A DNA stretch of 53,928 nucleotides from Curtobacterium flaccumfaciens UCD-AKU (GCF_000349565.1 NZ_KB714631.1:256510-310437), one strand, 5' to 3'; shown: positions 24,262 through 32,553, numbered from the stretch's first letter. Numbers and translations are program-made. Notes: generated by a model from the sequence alone, not told the origin.

Positions 24262-26007
24262 GTGCACGTCGTCATCGTCGGCTCCGGCATCGCCGGGCTG
24301 ACCGCAGCGATCCGCGCCAGTGCCCTGCACGACGTCACCCTCGTGACGAAGGGGGCGCTCGCCGACAGCGCCACCGCGTACGCCCAGGGCGGCATCGCGG
24401 TGGCGCTCGGTGCCGACGACTCCGCGGCACTGCACCAGGCCGACACCCACGTCGCCGCGGCCGGCAGTGCCGACGCGCGTGCCGTCGAGGTCCTGTGCAC
24501 CGACGGCCCGGCCCGCGTCCGCGACCTGCTCGCCCTCGGCGTGCCCTTCGACCGGTCGTCGGACCCGGCGACCCTCGACCGGTACGGCGACGACCTGGCC
24601 CGCGGTCGTGAAGCCGCGCACGGCCGGTGGCGCGTCGTGCACGCCGACGGCGACGCGACCGGGGCCGCCGTCGAGCGCACCCTCATCGCGGCACTGCACC
24701 GACGGCACGTCACGATCCTGGAGCGCACCAGCCTGACCGACCTCGTCGTCCGTGACGGGGCAGTCGTCGGCGCCGACGTCCTGGACCTGCTCGGAGAACC
24801 CCGCCGGCTCGACGCGGACGCCGTCGTCATCGCGTCCGGGGGAGCGGGGCACCTGTACCGCGAGACGACGAACCCCCTGGTGGCGACGGGCGACGGGGTC
24901 GCCGCCGCCTGGCGAGCCGGCGCCGTCCTCGCCGACCTGGAGTTCGTCCAGTTCCACCCGACGCGGCTGGCGGTCCCCGGCGGCGGCCTGGTGTCCGAAG
25001 CCGTCCGCGGTGAAGGTGCCGTCCTCCGCGACGCCGCCGGACACCGCTTCATGACGGACGTGCACCCGGACGCCGAGCTCGCCCCCCGTGACGTCGTCGC
25101 CCGCGGGATCGCCGCCGCGGTGCGCGACCAGGGCGGCGCACCCGTGCTCCTCGACGCCACCGGCCTCGACGCCGGGTTCCTGGTCACCCGGTTCCCCGGA
25201 CTCACCCGGGCCACCCGCGCCGCCGGGTTCGACTGGACCCGCGAGGGCGTCCCGGTCGCACCGGCCGCGCACTACTCGATGGGCGGCATCGCCACCGACG
25301 CCGAGGGCCGCACCAGCCTGCCCGGACTCCTCGCCGTCGGTGAAGCCGCCTGCACCGGGGTCCACGGCGCCAACCGGCTCGCCTCGAACTCCCTGCTCGA
25401 GGGGCTCGTCTTCGCGGTCCGCGCAGCGGACGCGGTCGCCGCACCGCGACCCGGCCTGCTCCGCCTGCGCGGGGACGCCGGTCTCCACGTCACCAGCGTG
25501 CCCCGAGCGGCCGACGCGACCCCTTCCTCCCCCCACCTGCTCGGCCGTCACGCCGCTCCGCAGGCTCCGCAGGCTCCGCAGCGCGCCGGAACCGGCAGGC
25601 GTGGGCCCAGTCCGACCCGGCCTGGAGGCGCGACCCACCTCGACGACGCCGGTGCCGTCCGGCAGGCGGTCCAGTCCGTCATGACGGACCGCGTCGGCCT
25701 GCTCCGTGACGCCGTCGGGCTGGCGAGCGCGCGCCGCGACCTCGACGCGCTGACCGCGCCGACCGGCGGCGGCGTGCGTGAGCACGAGGACCGTGCGCTC
25801 CTCGACCTGGCCCGACTCGTCGCGCTCGCCGCCGAGGCCCGCACCGAGTCCCGCGGGGCGCACGCCCGCACCGACCACCCCGACACCGACCCCACCGCCC
25901 CGGCCTCGTACGCCTGGGTCGCCGACCGCACCGACGCCGGTCCCGACCAGCACGCCCACGAACGCGCCGACGGTTCCGCAGCCGTCCCGCAGGAGGTACC
26001 CGCATGA
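24262..26007 (+). CDS. nadB: L-aspartate oxidase
   Basis: A 581-aa FAD enzyme that oxidises L-aspartate to iminoaspartate. The FAD motif GSGIAGLTAAIRAS is at the N-terminus; ATAYAQGGIAVALG, FVQFHPTRL, the catalytic RGEGAVLRDAAGHRF stretch and ACTGVHGANRLASNSLLEG follow. Between the catalytic part and the C-terminal helical domain lies a Pro/Ala/Gly-rich insertion (about 430-460) with APQAPQAPQ encoded by a 9-bp tandem repeat. The GTG at 24262 follows GAGGGAG. Its end overlaps nadC (ATGA). Confidence 0.96.
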   Translation: MHVVIVGSGIAGLTAAIRASALHDVTLVTKGALADSATAYAQGGIAVALGADDSAALHQADTHVAAAGSADARAVEVLCTDGPARVRDLLALGVPFDRSSDPATLDRYGDDLARGREAAHGRWRVVHADGDATGAAVERTLIAALHRRHVTILERTSLTDLVVRDGAVVGADVLDLLGEPRRLDADAVVIASGGAGHLYRETTNPLVATGDGVAAAWRAGAVLADLEFVQFHPTRLAVPGGGLVSEAVRGEGAVLRDAAGHRFMTDVHPDAELAPRDVVARGIAAAVRDQGGAPVLLDATGLDAGFLVTRFPGLTRATRAAGFDWTREGVPVAPAAHYSMGGIATDAEGRTSLPGLLAVGEAACTGVHGANRLASNSLLEGLVFAVRAADAVAAPRPGLLRLRGDAGLHVTSVPRAADATPSSPHLLGRHAAPQAPQAPQRAGTGRRGPSPTRPGGATHLDDAGAVRQAVQSVMTDRVGLLRDAVGLASARRDLDALTAPTGGGVREHEDRALLDLARLVALAAEARTESRGAHARTDHPDTDPTAPASYAWVADRTDAGPDQHAHERADGSAAVPQEVPA

Positions 26008-26906
26008 CCACCGACCCCGGCACCATCCCGCCGCACGCGCTCCGTCGCGTGATCGAGACCGCGCTCGAGGAGGACGCGCCCTGGGGCGACGTCACCAGCG
26101 AGACCCTGATCCCCGTGGAGGCGACCGCGACGGCGACCCTCGGCGCGCGCGAGCCGGGCGTGCTGAGCGGCGGCGCGGTGTTCGTCGCCGTGATGCACGC
26201 CGTCGACCCGTCGATCCAGGCTGTGGTGCACGTCGCCGACGGCACGCACTTCGCGGCGGGCGACGTCCTCGCGACCGTGACCGGGTCGGCGCGGGCCGTG
26301 CTGCGGGCCGAACGGGTCGCCCTCAACCTGGTGCAGCGGATGTCGGGCATCGCCACGGTCACCGCGGCCCACGTCGCCGCCGCCGCGGGCACCGCTGCGC
26401 GGATCGTCGACACCCGGAAGACGACGCCGGGCCTCCGGGCACTCGAGCGGTACGCCGTCCGGTGTGGTGGCGGACACAACCACCGCACCTCGCTCTCCGA
26501 CGCCGTGCTCGCCAAGGACAACCACCTGGCGGTGCTCCTGGCCGGCGGGATCGGCATCGGCGACGCGATCGCCCAGGCCCGCCAGCGGCTCGGGCACACC
26601 GTGCACGTGGAGGTCGAGGTCGACCGCATCGACCAGATCGAAGCAGTCGTCGCGGCCGGGGTCGACACGGTCATGCTCGACAATTTCACCCCCGACGATC
26701 TGGTGACCGGGGTCGGGATCGTCGCCGGGCGCGCGCTCGTCGAGGCCTCGGGAGGCGTGTCGCTCGACACCGTCGCGGCGATCGCGGCCACCGGCGTCGA
26801 CGTCATCTCGGTCGGGGCGCTGACCCACTCGGCGCGGGCGCTCGACCTGGGGCTCGACATCGACGTCGCGGTGCCCGAGCACGTCGCGGTGCCCGTGCAG
26901 GACTAG
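26004..26906 (+). CDS. nadC: Nicotinate-nucleotide pyrophosphorylase (quinolinate phosphoribosyltransferase)
   Basis: A 300-aa enzyme converting quinolinate and PRPP to nicotinate mononucleotide. Typical motifs are EDAPWGDVTSETLIP near the N-terminus, LNLVQRMSGIAT, VDTRKTTPGLRALERYAVRC, GGGHNHR, AKDNHLA, VEVEVDRIDQ, MLDNFTPD and EASGGVSLDTV. The ATG overlaps the nadB stop and has a strong AGGAGG upstream. Confidence 0.97.
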   Translation: MTTDPGTIPPHALRRVIETALEEDAPWGDVTSETLIPVEATATATLGAREPGVLSGGAVFVAVMHAVDPSIQAVVHVADGTHFAAGDVLATVTGSARAVLRAERVALNLVQRMSGIATVTAAHVAAAAGTAARIVDTRKTTPGLRALERYAVRCGGGHNHRTSLSDAVLAKDNHLAVLLAGGIGIGDAIAQARQRLGHTVHVEVEVDRIDQIEAVVAAGVDTVMLDNFTPDDLVTGVGIVAGRALVEASGGVSLDTVAAIAATGVDVISVGALTHSARALDLGLDIDVAVPEHVAVPVQD

Positions 26907-26908
26907 TC

Positions 26909-28048
26909 GTGTTCTACCTGGACCGCGCTGCCACCACCCCGGTCCGCCGCGAGGTGCTCGAGGCGATGTGGCCCTACCTGGCGGGGGTGTTCGGCAACCC
27001 CTCGTCGACGCACGGGGTCGGGGACGAGGCCGCGCGAGGACTCACCGCCGCACGGGCCGCCGTCGCCGGGGTGCTCGGGTGCCGGCCCGCCGAGGTCGTC
27101 TTCACCACCGGCGGCACCGAGGGGGCGAACACCGCGATCAAGGGGATCGCCCTCGCCGCGCCCCGCGGTCGGCACGTGGTCACGAGCGCCATCGAGCACG
27201 AGGCCGTGCTCGAGAGCTGCGCCTACCTCGCCCGCTTCCACGACTTCGACGTCACCGTGCTGCCCGTCGGGCCGGACGGCCGCGTCGACCCGGCGGTGCT
27301 GCGCGCGGCGCTCCGCCCCGACACCACACTCGTCTCGATCGCGCACGCCGACAACGAGATCGGCACCGTCCAGGACGTCCCCGTGCTCGCCGCGGTGGCG
27401 CACGAGGTCGGGGCGCGGTTCCACACCGACGCCGTGCAGTCCGCGCCCTGGCTGCCGATCGGCCTCGGGACCCTGGGCGTCGACGCGCTGTCGTTGTCCG
27501 GGCACAAGCTCGGTGCTCCGAAGGGCACCGGCGTGCTCGCCGTGGGTTCCGGCGTCCCGCTCGAGCCGCTGCTGCACGGCGGTGGTCAGGAACGGGGCCG
27601 GCGGTCCGGCACCGAGGACGTGGCCGGAGCGGTGGCGGTGGCCACGGCGCTCGGGCTGGCGGCGGAGACGGTGCGGTCGGGGGCAGGCACGGCGACCACG
27701 GTGCGCGACGCGGTGCTCGACGGCGTGCTCGCCGCCGTCCCCGGTGCGTTCGTCTCCGGGTCGCGGGAGCACCGGCTGCCCGGGCACGCGTCGTTCTGCT
27801 TCCCGGGCGTCAACGGCGAGACCGTCCTGCTCGAGCTCGAGCAGCGCGACGTCGTGTCGTCGTCGGGCAGCGCCTGCGCAGCGGGCAGCACGGAAGCCTC
27901 GCACGTGCTCACGGCGCTCGGGATCCCCGAGGACGTGGCCCGGACCGGGCTCCGTCTGACGTTCGACGCGACGCTCACGGCCGGCGATGTCCCGTTCGTC
28001 GTGGGGGCCGTGGCCGACGCCGTGGCGACCGTCCGCGCCCTCGGCTGA
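26909..28048 (+). CDS. nifS: Cysteine desulfurase of the NAD operon
   Basis: A 379-aa class V PLP enzyme. SLSGHKLGAPKGTG contains the PLP lysine (Lys200), HADNEIGTVQDV is conserved in NifS/IscS, and SSSGSACAAGSTEASHVL holds the active-site cysteine (Cys323). In actinobacteria and firmicutes such genes next to nadA serve the NadA iron-sulfur cluster; that role is inferred here from position. The GTG start lies 2 nt after the nadC stop. Last gene of the operon. Confidence 0.93.
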   Translation: MFYLDRAATTPVRREVLEAMWPYLAGVFGNPSSTHGVGDEAARGLTAARAAVAGVLGCRPAEVVFTTGGTEGANTAIKGIALAAPRGRHVVTSAIEHEAVLESCAYLARFHDFDVTVLPVGPDGRVDPAVLRAALRPDTTLVSIAHADNEIGTVQDVPVLAAVAHEVGARFHTDAVQSAPWLPIGLGTLGVDALSLSGHKLGAPKGTGVLAVGSGVPLEPLLHGGGQERGRRSGTEDVAGAVAVATALGLAAETVRSGAGTATTVRDAVLDGVLAAVPGAFVSGSREHRLPGHASFCFPGVNGETVLLELEQRDVVSSSGSACAAGSTEASHVLTALGIPEDVARTGLRLTFDATLTAGDVPFVVGAVADAVATVRALG

Positions 28049-28127
28049 GGTGTACTAGACGTTCTACTCCATCTCTGGGTACGTGTCCCCTCTTCTGCGG
28101 ACAACCGATCTGCGTCAGAGTGTCGTC

Positions 28128-28394
28128 ATGGCGAACGTGATGGTGGCCCGGACACGACGGGACGACCGCTTCCGAGCGGTGCAGCTCCTGCCGGCGCCGG
28201 CCACTCTCGTCGCGCTCGCCCTGGCAGCGCAGCACGACCTCGGCACGGCCCCGCTCGGGCTCATCGCCGTGGTCGGAGCGCTCGCGACCGCCGGGAGTGC
28301 CCTGCTCCCGATGGTCCGGCCAGCCGCCGCCCACCGGTCGATGCCTGCACCGACCGAGACGGACCGGTACCGAGAGGACACCGAACACCCTTGA
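28128..28394 (+). CDS. Small hypothetical membrane protein, 88 aa
   Basis: Not a recognised family. After a basic N-terminus (VARTRRDDRFRAVQ) come two hydrophobic segments (about 22-36 and 43-63), then a polar tail. Codon use is similar to that of its neighbours, but no clear ribosome-binding site precedes the ATG, so the call is tentative. Confidence 0.45.
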   Translation: MANVMVARTRRDDRFRAVQLLPAPATLVALALAAQHDLGTAPLGLIAVVGALATAGSALLPMVRPAAAHRSMPAPTETDRYREDTEHP

Positions 28395-28612
28395 GGTCCA
28401 CCACCGTGCGGTTCCCCTGAACCGAGCCGCGCGGTGGACCCAGACCGGATGTCGACCCCCTGATCGGCGTCCGGCGCGGGGCGCGACGTTCCCCTGTCGT
28501 CGTGTCCCGCCGTACACCGCGATCCCGCCGTGGGTCGACGTCCGCACCCCTCCAGCGGCGTCGGTTCCCCTGCAGCCCACGGCGGGATCCGGTTCCCCGG
28601 TAGCGTCGTCGC
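28395..28612. repeat. Intergenic region with GTTCCCC repeats and a 14-bp inverted repeat
   Basis: GTTCCCC occurs at 28411, 28488, 28564 and 28592, three times followed by TG, with steps of 77, 76 and 28 bp. GATCCCGCCGTGGG (28521-28534) and CCCACGGCGGGATC (28576-28589) are a perfect inverted repeat 41 bp apart. A TAGCGT hexamer at 28601 starts the next gene. No gene is seen here. Confidence 0.65.
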
Positions 28613-28903
28613 ATGCCCTCGTACCGCGTGACCCTGGCGATCGGCGCCCTCGCGCCCGGGACGGCACCGGACGCCGTCCTGCCCGCCGCTGCCGCCCTGG
28701 TGCGCGAACACGCCGTGGTCGAGGCCGAGGACGTCCGGCTGCTCCGTGGCGTCCCGTGCGCGGTCGTGCGCTTCGAGGCCGAGGACGACCGTGTCGCCGC
28801 GGCCGTCCGCGACGCCGCCGTCGACGGGCTGCGGGACGTGGTCGAGATCCGCTCCGACGTCGTCACCCGGCGCGAGGGCGGTCGCTGGATCCCGGTCGCC
28901 TGA
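28613..28903 (+). CDS. Hypothetical protein, 96 aa
   Basis: I do not recognise the family. The protein is small, soluble and acidic in the middle, with a regular beta-alpha pattern (SYRVTLAIGALAPG, AAALVREHAVVEAEDVRLL, VAAAVRDAAVDGLRDVVEIR) like a ferredoxin-fold domain. TAGCGT lies 6 nt before the ATG, as in leaderless transcripts, and codon bias is normal. Confidence 0.7.
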   Translation: MPSYRVTLAIGALAPGTAPDAVLPAAAALVREHAVVEAEDVRLLRGVPCAVVRFEAEDDRVAAAVRDAAVDGLRDVVEIRSDVVTRREGGRWIPVA

Positions 28904-28925
28904 CGGTCTGGCGGTCGCCTGACCC

Positions 28926-29393
28926 TCAGACGGGGTGCTTCGCCGGCTCGGGGGTCCCCGGCCAGACGTAGTCCAGGTCGTCCGGCACGTCGGGGAACAG
29001 CTCCCGGTAGTGCTCCGGCGCCTTCTGCACGAGCTTCGACCGGTGCGAGACGTGCAGGGCCTCTTCGTCGTTCCACGGCGGGATCGGCACGTCGCCGCGC
29101 TCGTACACCGCCAGGTCCTCCGGCACGCGGCCCAGGTCGAGCAGGGTCTTCTCGAGACAGGTGTCTGCGTACCCGCGCTCGGCCCAGACGCGGCACGTGG
29201 CCTCCTGGTACGCCATCAGCGCCGGACGGTAGCCGCGCCACATCGCCGTCACCGGGTGGTGCTGCCAGCCGTAGTCCGGGAGCGTCAGTGCGCGCATCAC
29301 CTGGAGTGTCTCGACCCGCTGCTTGCCGAGCCGCCGGTCGTCGAGGACCTCGGCGGATGCCCGGAAGTCGGCGTACGGCAGGAAGGTCTGCAT
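28926..29393 (-). CDS. MSMEG_6728-family protein (pyrimidine-dimer glycosylase-like)
   Basis: A 155-aa protein matching the actinobacterial MSMEG_6728 family: MQTFLPYADFRASAEVLDDR, LGKQRVETLQVMRAL, WQHHPVTAMWRGY and SHRSKLVQK. The family is annotated in databases as related to pyrimidine-dimer DNA glycosylases, but activity is not established. TAGCGT (29401-29406 on this strand) lies 7 nt upstream of the ATG, suggesting a leaderless mRNA. It is divergent to the FMN reductase gene. Confidence 0.82.
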   Translation of the reverse strand: MQTFLPYADFRASAEVLDDRRLGKQRVETLQVMRALTLPDYGWQHHPVTAMWRGYRPALMAYQEATCRVWAERGYADTCLEKTLLDLGRVPEDLAVYERGDVPIPPWNDEEALHVSHRSKLVQKAPEHYRELFPDVPDDLDYVWPGTPEPAKHPV

Positions 29394-29481
29394 GGCGCGG
29401 ACGCTACCCCGACCGACTGGCACCCGACACATGTCGTCACGAACGTGCCGCCCGCCCCGGCAGCGTGTGAGCATCGACCGC

Positions 29482-30078
29482 ATGAGCGGAGAACTGGTCG
29501 TCGGCGTCAGTGGCAGCCCATCGGACCCCTCGCGGACCTCGACCCTGGTCGCGGCGACGGTCGCCGGGCTCGCCGAGGAGATCGACGGCGCCCGGACCGA
29601 GACGATCGAGATCGGCCCGCTGCTGGCCGACCTCGGCGCGGCCTCGGGTCGCGAGACGATGTCCGACCGCACCCGCCGGGCCCTCGAGACGGTGGAGGCC
29701 GCGGACGTGCTCGTCGTCGGCAGCCCGGCCTTCCGCGCGGCCTACTCCGGCGCCTTCAAGCTGTTCTTCGACTGGGTCGGCCAGTACGACCTCGTCGACA
29801 CGCCGGTGCTCCTCACCGCCACCGGTGGCAGCGACCGGCACGCCCTGCTCGTCGAGCACCAGATGCGCCCGTTGTTCGGCTTCTTCCAGTCCACGACGCT
29901 GCCGCTCGGGGTGTTCGGCAACGAGCGGGACTTCACCAAGCGCGAGGGTGGCTACGACATCGCGAGCGTCGACCTCGAGCTCCGCATCGACCAGGCCGTG
30001 CGCCGCGCCGTACCGCTGATCCGTGGCGGCTTCGCCACCGCAGGCCTCACCGACGTGCGGCGTCCCGCCGACTTCTGA
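29482..30078 (+). CDS. NAD(P)H-dependent FMN reductase (CE1759/MsuE-type)
   Basis: A 198-aa flavodoxin-fold protein. GVSGSPSDPSRTSTL is the FMN phosphate loop, VVGSPAFRAAYSGAFKLFFD and LLTATGGSDRHALLVEHQMR are typical of the MsuE/CE1759 subgroup that supplies FMNH2 to two-component monooxygenases. A LLM monooxygenase at 7715-8824 could be a user, but there is no physical link. Confidence 0.9.
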   Translation: MSGELVVGVSGSPSDPSRTSTLVAATVAGLAEEIDGARTETIEIGPLLADLGAASGRETMSDRTRRALETVEAADVLVVGSPAFRAAYSGAFKLFFDWVGQYDLVDTPVLLTATGGSDRHALLVEHQMRPLFGFFQSTTLPLGVFGNERDFTKREGGYDIASVDLELRIDQAVRRAVPLIRGGFATAGLTDVRRPADF

Positions 30079-30090
30079 TCCGCGCGCGTG

Positions 30091-30201
30091 CGCCCGTCCT
30101 TCCGGGCGTACCCGGTGCTTCCGGGTGCCCCTGGTCGGAAGTTCCCATCAGGGACGCCCGGAACCACCTGGCATCGCGCGTGCGATTGGAAGGAACGGGC
30201 G
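30091..30201. other. Branched palindromic element of unknown function
   Basis: Outer arms GCGCCCGTCCT (30091-30101) and AGGAACGGGCGC (30190-30201) pair with one bulge. Inside, TCCGGGCGT (30101-30109) pairs with ACGCCCGGA (30154-30162) and encloses two hairpins: ACCCGG-TGCTT-CCGGGT (30110-30126) and CCCTG/CAGGG (30129-30153). A further hairpin, ATCGC/GCGAT, lies at about 30173-30186. The whole has a cloverleaf-like shape just before a strong terminator. Function unknown. Confidence 0.5.
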
Positions 30202-30226
30202 CGACCCAGCGTGAGCAGCAGGCGGA

Positions 30227-30262
30227 CGGGAGGCCCGTGGCGGCGCCGCCACGGGCCTCCCG
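30227..30262. terminator. Bidirectional terminator, GGGAGGCCCGTGG family
   Basis: Perfect 18-bp inverted repeat CGGGAGGCCCGTGGCGGC with no spacer, between the convergent FMN reductase and aroQ genes, 12 bp from the aroQ stop. Confidence 0.8.
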
Positions 30263-30274
30263 GTCTTCTGTGGG

Positions 30275-30718
30275 TCAGGCGAGCAGGGACGCGACGTGCG
30301 CGACCGCCAGTCGGTAGCCGTCGGCACCCGCGCCGGCGATGACCGCCGTCGCGGCGGTGGCGACGTGGTCGACGTGGCGGAACGGCTCGCGCTTCCACGT
30401 GTTCGACAGGTGCACCTCGACGACGGGGACCCACAGGGCCTCCACCGCGTCGTGCAGTGCGACCGAGGTGTGCGCGTACGCGGCGGGGTTGATCACGACC
30501 GCCGCGAAGTCGTCGAGCGCCTCGTGCAGCCACTCCACCAGCTCGCCCTCGCGGTTGGTCTGGCGGAAGTCGGCCTCGAGCCCGTGCACCGCTGCCTCGG
30601 TGTGCACGATCGCCTCGATCTCGGCGAGCGTCACGGTGCCGTACTGCTCCGGGTCGCGGCGCCCGAGGATGTCGAGGTTCGGGCCGTTGAGGACGAGGAT
30701 GCGCGACGCGTCGGTCAT
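30275..30718 (-). CDS. aroQ: Type II 3-dehydroquinate dehydratase
   Basis: A 147-aa type II enzyme of the shikimate pathway. LVLNGPNLDILGRRDPEQYG contains the catalytic Tyr26; QTNREGELVEWLHEA, VINPAAYAHTSVAL and VEVHLSNTWKREPFRH contain the other conserved residues, including the active-site His. It stands alone, not with other aro genes. TACGCT (30725-30730) lies 6 nt before the ATG. Confidence 0.97.
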   Translation of the reverse strand: MTDASRILVLNGPNLDILGRRDPEQYGTVTLAEIEAIVHTEAAVHGLEADFRQTNREGELVEWLHEALDDFAAVVINPAAYAHTSVALHDAVEALWVPVVEVHLSNTWKREPFRHVDHVATAATAVIAGAGADGYRLAVAHVASLLA

Positions 30719-30778
30719 GGGCCGAGCGTAGCGAACCGGGGGAGCGATGCGCGGCGCGGACGATGCATGCGCGGGCTA

Positions 30779-30805
30779 TGTGAACGGTCACAAACCGGTG
30801 TAACG
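30779..30805 (+). promoter_or_regulatory. Operator-like palindrome over the symporter promoter
   Basis: TGTGA-ACGG-TCACA (30779-30792) is a perfect-armed inverted repeat in the -35 region of a promoter whose -10 is TAACGT (about 30800-30805). Its core GTGAACGGTCAC resembles the LacI-type sites at 47706 (GTGAACGCTCAC) and 47774 (GTGAAGGTTCAC). A CRP/GlxR site is less likely because the spacer is 4, not 6. Confidence 0.5.
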
Positions 30806-30860
30806 TCTTCGTCCGGGTCGGCAGAGTTGTCGACTGCAACACACTGACGTGGAGATGTGA

Positions 30861-32531
30861 ATGGTTCTCGCTGCAGCGAACGAAGGGATCCGGCTCGACT
30901 TGGGCTGGGTCGACTACCTGATGATCATCGTGTACTTCGCGGTCGTCATCGGGATCGGGTTCACCGCCCGCAAGCAGGTCCGGACGAGCATGGACTTCTT
31001 CCTGTCCGGCCGCTCGATGCCGGCGTGGATCACGGGCCTGGCGTTCGTGTCCGCGAACCTCGGTGCCACCGAGATCCTCGGCATGGCGGCGAACGGTGCC
31101 CAGATCGGCATGGCCACCCTGCACTACTACCTCGTCGGCGCCGTGCCCGCGATGGTGTTCCTCGGCCTCGTGATGATGCCGTTCTACTACGGCTCGAAGG
31201 TCCGCTCGGTGCCGGAGTTCATGCTGCGCCGCTTCGGCAAGGCGCCGCACCTGGTGAACGCGATCGCGTTCGCGGTGTCGAACGTGCTCATCGCGGGCAT
31301 CAACCTGTACGCGATGGCCATCGTCATCGAGGCCATGCTCGGCTGGCCGGAGTGGCTGGCGATCATCGTCTCCGCGGGCTTCGTGCTCGTCTACATCACC
31401 CTCGGCGGACTCTCGAGCGCGATCTACAACGAGGTCATGCAGTTCTTCGTGATCATCGCCGGGCTCATCCCGCTGACGATCGTCGGTCTGCACCGCGTCG
31501 GCGGGTGGGACGGCCTGTCGAAGGCGATCACCAAGACCCAGGGTGTGCAGCACCTGCAGGCCTGGGCCGGCACCGGCTTCGGTGACGTCACCAACCCGAT
31601 CGGTGCCAACTGGCTCGCCATCGTGCTCGGCCTGGGCTTCGTGCTCGGGTTCGGCTACTGGACCACCAACTTCACCGAGGTGCAGCGTGCATTCTCGGCG
31701 AAGAACATGTCCGCGGCCCGCCGCACCCCGCTCATCGCCGCGATCCCGAAGCTCTTCATCCCGGCCATCGTCGTCATCCCCGGCCTCATTGCCGCGGCCG
31801 TCGTGGGCAACCAGTTCGCGGACGGCACACTCACCTACAACGACGCGATCCCGAAGCTCATCCAGATGTACCTGCCGACCGGTGTGCTCGGCATCGCCGT
31901 GACCGGTCTGCTGGCATCGTTCATGGCCGGCATGGCGGCGAACGTCTCGTCGTTCAACACCGTCTTCACCTACGACATCTGGCAGCGCTACATCCGCCCG
32001 AACATGCCCGACCTGCACTACCTGAAGACGGGCCGCTGGGTCACCGTCGTCGGCGTCGTGGTCGGCATCGCGACCGCGTTCATCGCGGCCCAGGCGTCGA
32101 ACATCATGACCTACATGCAGACGCTGTTCTCGTTCTTCAACGCACCGCTGTTCGCCGTGTTCATCCTCGGCCTGCTGTGGAAGCGCATGACGACGCAGGG
32201 TGCGCTGTGGGGCTACGTCCTCGGCATCGTGACCCCGACGATCACCTGGATCGCGTACCTGGTGAACCCCGACCTGTTCGCCACGGCCACCGCGGAGACC
32301 CTGTACGGCGCGATCATCTCGTTCGTCACCGTGCTGGTCGTCGGCTTCGTCGTCTCGATGCTGACCAAGCCGAAGGACGAGAAGGAACTCGGCGGGCTCG
32401 TCTACGGCATCGGCAAGATCGACCTGCACGGCGACTCGGTCGCGACGGACACCGCCTGGTACCGCTCGCCCGCGCTGCTCGGCACCGTCGCGCTCGTGCT
32501 GTGCGTCGTCCTGTACCTCCCGTTCCTCTGA
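30861..32531 (+). CDS. Sodium/solute symporter, SSS family
   Basis: A 556-aa membrane protein with about 13-14 helices, normal for SSS. Marks include MDFFLSGRSMPAWITGLAFV, SANLGATEILGM, VPEFMLRRF, the GYWTTNFTEVQRAFSAKN loop and FMAGMAANVSSFNTVFTYDI. It most resembles the sugar-type (SGLT) branch, but the substrate is not proven; sugars, sugar acids or polyols are possible. The ATG follows a weak GGAGAT. The promoter has an operator-like palindrome. A 111-aa membrane protein follows 22 bp downstream. Confidence 0.92.
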   Translation: MVLAAANEGIRLDLGWVDYLMIIVYFAVVIGIGFTARKQVRTSMDFFLSGRSMPAWITGLAFVSANLGATEILGMAANGAQIGMATLHYYLVGAVPAMVFLGLVMMPFYYGSKVRSVPEFMLRRFGKAPHLVNAIAFAVSNVLIAGINLYAMAIVIEAMLGWPEWLAIIVSAGFVLVYITLGGLSSAIYNEVMQFFVIIAGLIPLTIVGLHRVGGWDGLSKAITKTQGVQHLQAWAGTGFGDVTNPIGANWLAIVLGLGFVLGFGYWTTNFTEVQRAFSAKNMSAARRTPLIAAIPKLFIPAIVVIPGLIAAAVVGNQFADGTLTYNDAIPKLIQMYLPTGVLGIAVTGLLASFMAGMAANVSSFNTVFTYDIWQRYIRPNMPDLHYLKTGRWVTVVGVVVGIATAFIAAQASNIMTYMQTLFSFFNAPLFAVFILGLLWKRMTTQGALWGYVLGIVTPTITWIAYLVNPDLFATATAETLYGAIISFVTVLVVGFVVSMLTKPKDEKELGGLVYGIGKIDLHGDSVATDTAWYRSPALLGTVALVLCVVLYLPFL

Positions 32532-32553
32532 TCCGCGAAGGAGACCACTGCTC

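Noticed and set aside
30779..30792. CRP/GlxR binding site
   Set aside because: The half-sites match but the spacer is 4 bp, not 6; it fits the LacI-type sites of this window better.
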